Origin: Acephala macrosclerotiorum
Lineage: Eukaryota > Ascomycota > Leotiomycetes > Helotiales > Mollisiaceae
Direction: 5' to 3'
Assembly (NCBI GenBank): GCA_014904845.1
Contig: MU119585.1
Location: 1 to 41,918 of the forward strand
Length of the DNA: 41,918 nucleotides
The notes beneath the pieces were generated by a model. The model saw only the letters and a program-made list of their open reading frames with translations, did no database searches and was not told where the DNA came from. Position numbers and translations under genes: made by a program. Each line of letters opens with the position of its first letter. Position 1 is the stretch's first letter. Positions 34,301 through 41,918 of the stretch are shown here, piece by piece.

Positions 34301-34460
34301 TAATTAAATTTTATAATATTAAATTTAAATTTTTAAATAACGAGTTTTTTTTTTTAAAACGATTAAATTTTAATAATTAAAATATTAATGCGAATAATAC
34401 TATTTAAAAAATTATTATTATCGTTTTATATAGTTTTTTTTATAATTATAAAAATGTTTT
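31388..34460. repeat. AT-rich, RIP-saturated repeat block (part 2)
   Basis: Same composition and CpG-restricted C content as the other blocks; no gene seen. CpG is denser than average here (for example 31790-32050), suggesting a parent element that was originally GC-richer. Confidence 0.8.
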
Positions 34461-34467
34461 TCTCGTT

Positions 34468-34930
34468 TCGAAAGAAAGGGCCCGTCCGGCGGCTCGCTAA
34501 GCGAGCCAATAGCGGACGGGCTTTTTCTTTCTCTACTCGACGCACATTTTGCTCCGCAGGCCTCGCAGGGGCGCCCCTGCGGGGAGCTACAAAGTCTTCG
34601 ACTTTAGTAATCTACTCTTATTTCAAGTTTCAAGTCAAAAGCTCTTAATTTAAGTGTTTTATAAGGCTTTGAAGTTAGAATGTTTTATTGAAATAGTGGT
34701 TCGAATTCTGCCGGGCGGTGAAGCCGATAAGCTGATAAGCTCCTTAGTGCCTAAGGCAGAAACGCACTCTCTCCGGAGCTTCATATTACCAGGGGAATAC
34801 TCCCTGGAACCCCCGTTTTTATATTCAATTACTATAATTGATTTAATCAATTTGGACAACTTTACTTAGTATATAATTCCAGGGGGAGATCTCCTGGAAC
34901 TCTTTCTTTAAAATTGTACAATTATATAAT
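34468..34930. other. GC-hairpin island of mitochondrial-DNA character (possible NUMT)
   Basis: Sharply bounded, much less mutated DNA inside the decayed block. It contains a double hairpin: outer stem GCCCGTCCG/CGGACGGGC (34480-34488 with 34513-34521), inner stem GGCTCGC/GCGAGCC (34491-34497 with 34501-34507), loop TAA. There is a perfect 18-nt palindrome (34564-34581), a hairpin AAAGTC/GACTTT (34591-34605), a hairpin CCTTAG/CTAAGG (34742-34756), and CCAGGG/CCCTGG inside 34790-34815. Short GC palindromes scattered in AT-rich DNA are typical of fungal mitochondrial intergenic regions, so a nuclear copy of mtDNA is my preferred reading. A structured nuclear mobile element is the alternative. 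Small ORFs across it look like chance. Confidence 0.45.
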
Positions 34931-35410
34931 TAGAATAGAAATATTTATTGTTTAACGCTTTAAATAAAAACGTACTTTTAAAGTTTTATATTAGAAGAAC
35001 ACTTTCTAGGACTCTCGTTTTTTATATTGAATTACTACGATTGATTCTATTGATTATAAATAATTATTACGATTATATTTATCAAAGGAAAACTTTTTGA
35101 GATTTTTTTCGAAAATTGTATAATTGAATTTTTAAGTATTTTGCAATTTAGAATTTTGATACTTAAAACAAAAACGCACTTTTGAAATTTTATACCAAGG
35201 AAATACTTTTTGAGATTTTCGTTTTTATATTTAATTACTATGATCAATTTAATCAATTTATATTATTTTATTTAATATATAATTTTAAAAAAAAACTTTT
35301 TAAAACTTTTTTTAAAAATTGTACAATTATAGAAATATTTAATACTTAAGTAAATATTTTAATATTTAAAATAAAAACGCATTTAAAAGTTTTATATTGC
35401 GATTTTTATT
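34752..35410 (+). repeat. About 205-bp tandem array with graded decay, about 3.2 units
   Basis: The marker AACGCACT (or its decayed form) occurs at 34761, 34969, 35173 and 35376, so the spacings are 208, 204 and 203 bp. Each unit continues with a diverging hairpin block, then GTTTTTATATT-AATTACTA, AAAATTGTACAATTATA and a terminal TTT. Unit 1 keeps intact GC hairpins. In later units C becomes T and G becomes A, and the fourth is cut off after about 35 bp. Confidence 0.75.
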
Positions 35411-38039
35411 GAGTACGATTATATTCTATTGATTTGTGTAATAATAAATTAATAAAATTATTTAAAATTTGAAATTTAAAAATATTTAATTAAATTTCAA
35501 TTTATTTACAAATTTTATTTTATTTGTATTAATAAATAACTTATAATTATAATCGCATATTAATTGAAAGTTTAGTATTTTTTATTAGATCGATTGTATA
35601 TTATTTCAAAATTACGAGATCGTCGAATTTTTAAATAAATCAATCAAATTATTTTATTTGAATATTTCGATTAAATTTGAATAAAATCGCTTATTATAAA
35701 AAGTATTAATATTATATATATATAGAAAAATTGATATTAATTTTTAAATCAAACAAATAATAAAATAATAATCGAAATATTTTAATAAATTTTCGTATAA
35801 AATTATTAATATTTTATTATTTTTTATTATTAAATTATATTATAAATTATATATTAAAAATATAAGTATTTAATAAAACGATTATTTTTTAATTTTAAAA
35901 AATATTTAATATTACGTAAAAAAACTCGAGATCAAATAATATAATTTAATTTAATTTAATATAATTTATTGAATTTAATTCTTATATTGTAATTTTATAA
36001 AATAAATTATTTTTTATTATATATATTACTTTTTTAACAAATAATAATAATATTAATTTATTTATTTTAAAGTTTTATATTTGTCTCGAAACGCGATTTT
36101 AATAATTTTTTGTTTATTGTTTTATTTCTCAATAATTAATATATTGATCGTACAAAATATTATCGAGATTATATACGATTTTTAAGAATTTTAATAAATT
36201 AAATATAAATACGTTAACGATTTCGAATTTTAAACTATTGAAATTATTTAATTTATTATTTAATATTTTTCGAATTTTCGTTTATTTTGTTTTAATTTTA
36301 TTTTTAAAATTGTTTTGATTTTATGAAATACAAAAATCTTAATAAAATCAAAAAATACTTTTACTCTAAATACGTAAATTCAAAATAAAACTAATTTTAA
36401 TACGATTTTTAAAAAATTTATTACAATCGTTAAAATTATTATATTAATTCGAAAATCGAAATATATATTTAAAAGCGAAAAAAAAAAACAATTTTAAAAA
36501 CTTTAAAAATTTTAATATTACGAGAAAAAAATATTCTATTTTTTTAAAATTTGAAATAAAATATTAATTTCGTATAATTTCTTCGAATAATATTATAAAA
36601 AAAATATATAATTTTAATTTTATATATCGAAAAAAAATAATTAATTTATTATTTAAAATATTTAAAATCGAAAATAACGATTATAATAATCAATAAAATA
36701 ATTTTATATTTAAAATATTAATACAAATACAAAATATTATTTTTATTATTTTTCAAATTCAAATACGAAATATAACGAACGATAATAAACGTTATATTTT
36801 CGATTGTAATCGTAATAATAATAATAATAATTAAAATTTTATTAATAAAAATTTTATTAATACAAAATAAAAATCAAAAAATATAAATTATTTTGATTTA
36901 AATTTAAATTTTTTTTACAATAAAAATAATTATATTATAATCGAATAAAATATTTATTAATACAATATTTATTTTTTTATAAATTAAATTAAAAATAATA
37001 TTATCGAATTACGCGTTTTAATCGTTAAATAAAATTTTTATATTTGTTTTTATAATATTTTAATAAATTGTTTAAATTCGAAAAAAAAAGTTTTAAATTT
37101 AATTAAAATAACGTTTTTATATAAATAGATGTATTTATTTGTAGATTTAAAATAATTCTAATTACGATTTTATATAAACTTTCAAAATAAATATATTTGA
37201 AAAATAATATTCGTAATAAAAAAAACGTTCGAAAATATATATTAAATATTATTCGTATTATAAAAATAATAAATTTTAATAAATTTATTTAATAATTGTT
37301 TTAAATTTTTAATAATATAAATTTAAAATTTCGTATACTCTTTTCAATATTAATTGAAATAATTTCAATTAAAAATTTTATAAAATAAATAACGACGAAA
37401 ATAGAAATTTAAAAAAAAAATTTAAAAAAAAATAATGTTTTATTAAATTTAATAATAATAATAAACGCGATTTTGAATTCAAAAAATTAAATAATTTCAA
37501 TTTAATTTTTTATTAAAATCAAAAACAATTTAAATTTCAATTTAAGTTTTTTGTATTTTATATAAATTTTTATTAGTTTTTTTTTTTCGATCAAATTTTC
37601 TAATAAAACAAATTAATTAATAATAAGAAATTACTATAAAAATTTATTTTATTATTATTAAAATTTAAATTCGCGTTATTAATATTAATAATAAAATTCG
37701 AAAAAATTAATAAAAAATTAATAATAATAATTATAAATTCAAACAATATTATTAATACGATAGTATATATTGAATCGATAACGATTTTTATAATATTTTT
37801 ATAGAAATTAAAATTAATTATAATAAAAAAACTAAAAAAAACAAAAATATTTCTTTATTAAAAAATTAGATTTTAATTCGATATAATTCGAGATTTTAAT
37901 TGAAAAAAAAAAATATCGTTAATACAATTTATTTTATTAGTATTATTAAAAGAATTTTTATTATAAATATAAAAAAAACTTTTTATCGAGAATTTAATCG
38001 TTTAAATATATTTATAAAAACTTTTGTAATATTAATCGA

Positions 38040-38138
38040 TTTTATTAAATTTTTTTATTAGAAATTGAAAAATTTTATTAATTTTTTTCATTAGAAATCG
38101 AAAATTTTTATTAAATTCTTTTATTAAAAATCGAAAAA
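38040..38138. repeat. Short tandem repeat, period about 33 bp
   Basis: Three units of TTTTATTA...TTTTTATTAGAAAT(C/T)GAAAA occur with the GAAATNGAAA marker near 38061, 38094 and (as AAAATCGAAA) 38126. Copies differ mostly by transitions. Confidence 0.5.
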
Positions 38139-38171
38139 ATCGATAAATATAATATTAATAATATTGTAATA

Positions 38172-38426
38172 GAATTATATATTCTTTTTTTAAAAATCTT
38201 TGTAAATAACTAGTTTCGAAAGTAATATTAATTACGTGTTTTTTAATACATAAAAAGTTTTTACTTATTATAAACTAATTAATAACTTTTTTTATTTTTA
38301 TTTTAATTGATTAATTAATTGATTTACGAATTACGAATTATTTCGAATAAATTTAATCTATTGATTAAAACGAATTGATTTACTATTGAGTTTTTTTGTT
38401 TTGTATTTTATTGTTTTTTTATATTA
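38172..38426 (+). repeat. Dispersed repeat copy R (pairs with 56-311)
   Basis: Direct-orientation partner of 56-311, with a near gap-free match of about 255 bp. Where the two differ, this copy usually retains G or C (for example GATTGATT against AATTAATT), so it is the less decayed member. Outside these bounds the similarity fades. Confidence 0.75.
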
Positions 38427-41400
38427 GTAAAATAACGTCGAAAAATGAATTATTTTAATAAATTTCATTAAAAATTATTTATATGCGATTTGTGTATTTT
38501 GCTTTTTATTATTGTTAAAAAGAAATTCAAATTACTAGAAATCGAAAATTGAAAATCAATTGATAAAAAAATTTTGTTTTTGATTGTATTATTCGAAATT
38601 AAATAATTTGATTATAAGATTATAAAATTATAAAAACATATTGATTTATAAAAATTATATATTGAATTGCTCGAAATAATTAATATTAAAACGAATATAG
38701 AAAAAAAAAAAACTCGTAATAATTATTTACAATAATTGATTTTATTTTTAGTAAAAATTGAAATATAAAAAAAGAAATTTTAATACGAAAAAAAAAAAAA
38801 AATTATAGTATTGAAAAGTGAAATTATTTTATTATTTTATATTTTAGTTTTAATTCTTTTAAAAGTCGCAATTTGTAAATTACTTGTAATTGTTTTTAAA
38901 TTAAAATAATAAAATTAAAATAAATTTCGAATTTCAAAAAATAATACGAAAAAAATTAAAATAAAAAACTTTAATTAAAAGAAATCGATTAAAAAAATAT
39001 TTATTTAAAAAATATATTTTATTAAAACGAATAAACGAATAGAATTTCAATTAAAAATTAAAACAAAAATTTTTTACGAGAAAACGATATAAATAGAAAT
39101 CAATTTTTAAAACGAATTTTACTTAAAAATAATAATTTGAAAATTTGTATTTTTGAATTATTAAATTAATTTTCAATTTAAAAATTAAAATCAATAAATT
39201 ATTTATATTAAAGTTTATTTTTTTCAATAAAAAACATTTTTATTTTAATTATATTATTAATTTTTTTTAGAAAATTTTCTACGAATAATAAAAATAATTT
39301 TTTAAAAATATAAAATTATAAATACTTTTTTTTGAAGTTTTTAAAACGTTTTAATTCAAAGAAAACAATATTACGATTTTTTTAAAACAATATAATAATA
39401 TATATAAAAACTATAAAATTATTTTAGAAATCAAAAAAATACAATTTTTGTAATATATTAATTCGATTTACAAAAAGTAAATTCGATTTATATTAAAATA
39501 TAGTACTAAAAACTATTCAAAGAAAAAGTTTTATAGTATTTTAAAAAAAGAATTTCACGAGTACAATTAAAAGTATTATTAAATAAATATAAAGTTTTTA
39601 TATAAAATTATTAATTAATCTACGAAAAATCTTTTAATAATAAAAACGTATATAAATTTGTTCGATCGAATATTTAAAAAATTAATTAAATTAAATAAAT
39701 AATATTAAAAATGCGAATTTATAAAAGTTTTTTTAATATATATTAAAAAACGAATTTTTAAAAAAAACGATTATAAATCGATAAAAATATTTATTTAAAA
39801 TTACAATAAAATATATAAAAAAACGATTATTGTATATAAATATAAAAAAAAAACGATAATATAATAAAATTAATAATTCGAAATATTTGAAAATTCGATA
39901 AAAAATATTTAAATATTGTAATACAAAAAATAATTTTAAATGCAATTAATAATTTATTATTTTTTGTTTTATTTGAATTATTTATAAAAAAAATTTATAT
40001 CGAATTTCAATTTTCGATTTTATGTATTATTCAAATTCAAAAAATTTAATAAATATTTATATTAAAATTTTTAATTCAAATAAATAATTTCATTAAAAAA
40101 CTAAAAAAACTTTTTTTTTCTTTGTATTATTCAATGATTTGAGAATCGTTTTAAATATTAATATTATAAAAATATTTTAAAAATTGAATAATATTATAAT
40201 TTTTATAAATTAAAATTAAAATTAGTTTATTTTTTTATCAGAATATAAAAAAAAAAAAAGATTTTAATTGTAAACGAGAAAAATATAATAATATAAAAAA
40301 AAGCGAATATAAAGTTTTATATAGTTTAATATCGATTAAATTTTCACAAAATATATTATTAATCGTTTAAAAAAATGCAATGAAAATTAACGTTATATAT
40401 AATAATCAATAAAATGAATAATATTATTTCGAGTATTTCAAGCGAATAAAAAATAAAAAAATCGATTTTTTTATTGATTACTTTTTCGTAGATCATTATT
40501 TATTTATAGATAAATTAATCAATTGTAAATATTATTATTGAAAGAACGATTAATAGTATTATAGTTTTTAAAATCGTAATCGATTTTCGCGATTATTTAT
40601 ATTTAAAAACAATCGATATTAATATAATCAAATTATAAAACAAATAATTGAAAGATTTTTTGATTACAATTTCAATAAACGTTTTAAAAATATATAGAAA
40701 ATCTAGAAATTTGTTTAATTTATTATTTAAAAAAAAAAAAAATTAATATTAATAAAAAAATCTTAAAAAAATCGAATTAATTATTATATATTTTTAATAA
40801 TAATAATATTGACGTTTAAAGTTTTAATAAAGCGATTATTAATAAGTTTTACAAAGAATTATTAGTAAATATAATAATGATAAATACGATAACGATAAAT
40901 AAATCAAAAAATAAAATTCAAAATATACGAGAAAATTTTCGATAAAAAGTAAAAATAGAAAAAAAGTATTCAAAAATTGAATCGTAATAATAGATTTTAT
41001 AAAGTATTTAAAACGAAAAACGAAAAAAAATAAACGTAAATCAATTAAAAAATAAAACTTTAAAATAATAATTCGATATTAAAAATAATAATTTTATTAA
41101 TAAAGTTTTATTGTAAAAACTTTTTAAAAGTATAATATTATTTTCAAAAATTTCAAAAAAAAAAAAATAATTATTAATATTTTAAAAACATCGAATTTTA
41201 TTATAATAATTATTAATTAATAACGAAAAAACAATATTTATTATTTGATTTTAATAAATATTAGAATTACTATAGTAAAAAAAATATTAAAAAATATTAA
41301 TTTTATAAAACAATTTTTTTAAAATTTTTATAAAATGTTTAAAAAAACGAATTAATTTGTTTTTATTATTAAAAATTTTATAATATTCGAAATCAATCTC

Positions 41401-41918
41401 GTAAAAATCGATGGCTCGTTATTAATTAAAAAAAAATATATTGTTATTACTTTTAAATTATATTTTAATTTATTTAAATTAATTAATTCGAATAAAAAAT
41501 ACGAAATATTATATTGTTTTTACGTATATAATTCGAGATTTTAATAGTATTATTATAAATATTGAAAATTTTCAATTGTTTATTATTATTAAATAGAATT
41601 TTGAATTCGTCGAAATAATAATCATAAAAATAGAAATTAAATACGAAATCGAATATAAAATCTTTTTTTTTTTTGTAAATAATACAAAAAAAAAATCTTT
41701 TAAAACAATTATTTATTATTACAATAAAAATGTAAATTGAATATAAAAATAATAATTCGTAAAATAATATATTTTGAAATTTTAAAAATTTTAATTTTAT
41801 TTGTATAATTATAATTATTTTTCTTTTGAAAATTTATTTGTATTAAATTATTAAAAATTATTATATTTATATATATTTTCAAATCGAAAAAAAAATCGAA
41901 AAAAGAATACAACGCGAA

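Larger units (their letters stand above)
35411..41918. repeat. AT-rich, RIP-decayed repeat block (part 3, to window end)
   Basis: No gene or usable ORF. Decay is slightly milder than in the left block: non-CpG C and G are more frequent, for example at 38150-38900. It includes the copy at 38172-38426 and a short tandem repeat at 38040-38138. The block continues past the window edge. Confidence 0.8.

Noticed and set aside
34680..34740. tRNA-like T-loop (GGTTCGAATTC)
   Set aside because: The bases flanking the loop do not pair as a T-stem, and I could not build acceptor or anticodon arms. At most a fragment of a mitochondrial tRNA.
34388..34869. Small ORFs across the GC-hairpin island, on both strands
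   Set aside because: They are translations of palindromes and tandem repeat units. Both strands are open, as expected from hairpins, and no family is recognised.
39733..39945. 70-codon minus-strand ORF in the right AT-rich block (also 35047-35256 and 41709-41912)
   Set aside because: Phe/Tyr/Ile/Asn/Lys-only composition is what random AT-rich sequence encodes; no motif.

Overview
The window looks like a nuclear chromosome segment of a filamentous ascomycete (Pezizomycotina, probably Leotiomycetes; the class is an inference). The reasons are short GT-AG introns (about 45-120 nt) with CTAAC/CTGAC-type branch points, a HET-domain gene, an Msb1/Mug8-type gene, and very heavy RIP-like C-to-T / G-to-A decay of the flanking DNA. 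No tRNA, rRNA or CRISPR array was found.

Layout. Positions 1 to about 3780 are AT-rich decayed repeat DNA, followed by a short transition with a repeat-ORF scrap (3781-4097). About 4.1-24.8 kb is a gene island of normal composition. About 24.8-41.9 kb is again AT-rich decayed DNA, broken by two less mutated islets: an LTR-like, hairpin-rich piece of about 190 bp (31196-31387), and a GC-hairpin-rich island (about 34468-34930) of mitochondrial-DNA character that runs into a ~205-bp tandem array whose copies decay progressively (34752-35410).

Gene island, left to right: a doubtful two-exon small Cys-containing gene (-, 4148-4719); a 791-aa multi-pass membrane protein of unknown function (-, 5334-7709); a possible micro-gene with an in-frame stop (+, 8487-8609); a six-exon Msb1/Mug8-type morphogenesis protein (-, 8886-12284); a three-exon HET-domain protein (+, 13634-15807); a DUF3140-type small protein with an apparent C-to-T nonsense change (+, 16992-17542); uracil-DNA glycosylase (-, 17896-18981 or 19038); an Mtm1/SLC25A39-40-type mitochondrial carrier (-, 19463-20881); a Pof7/FBXO9-type F-box protein (+, 21224-22767); and a 142-aa secreted protein with four cysteines (+, 23743-24255) next to the right-hand AT-rich block. 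These do not form an operon or an obvious gene cluster. Most are housekeeping genes, mixed with fast-evolving types (HET, secreted protein) as is common in 'two-speed' fungal genomes.

Exon-intron structures were built by hand from splice consensus, reading-frame continuity and family resemblance, without RNA or database support.
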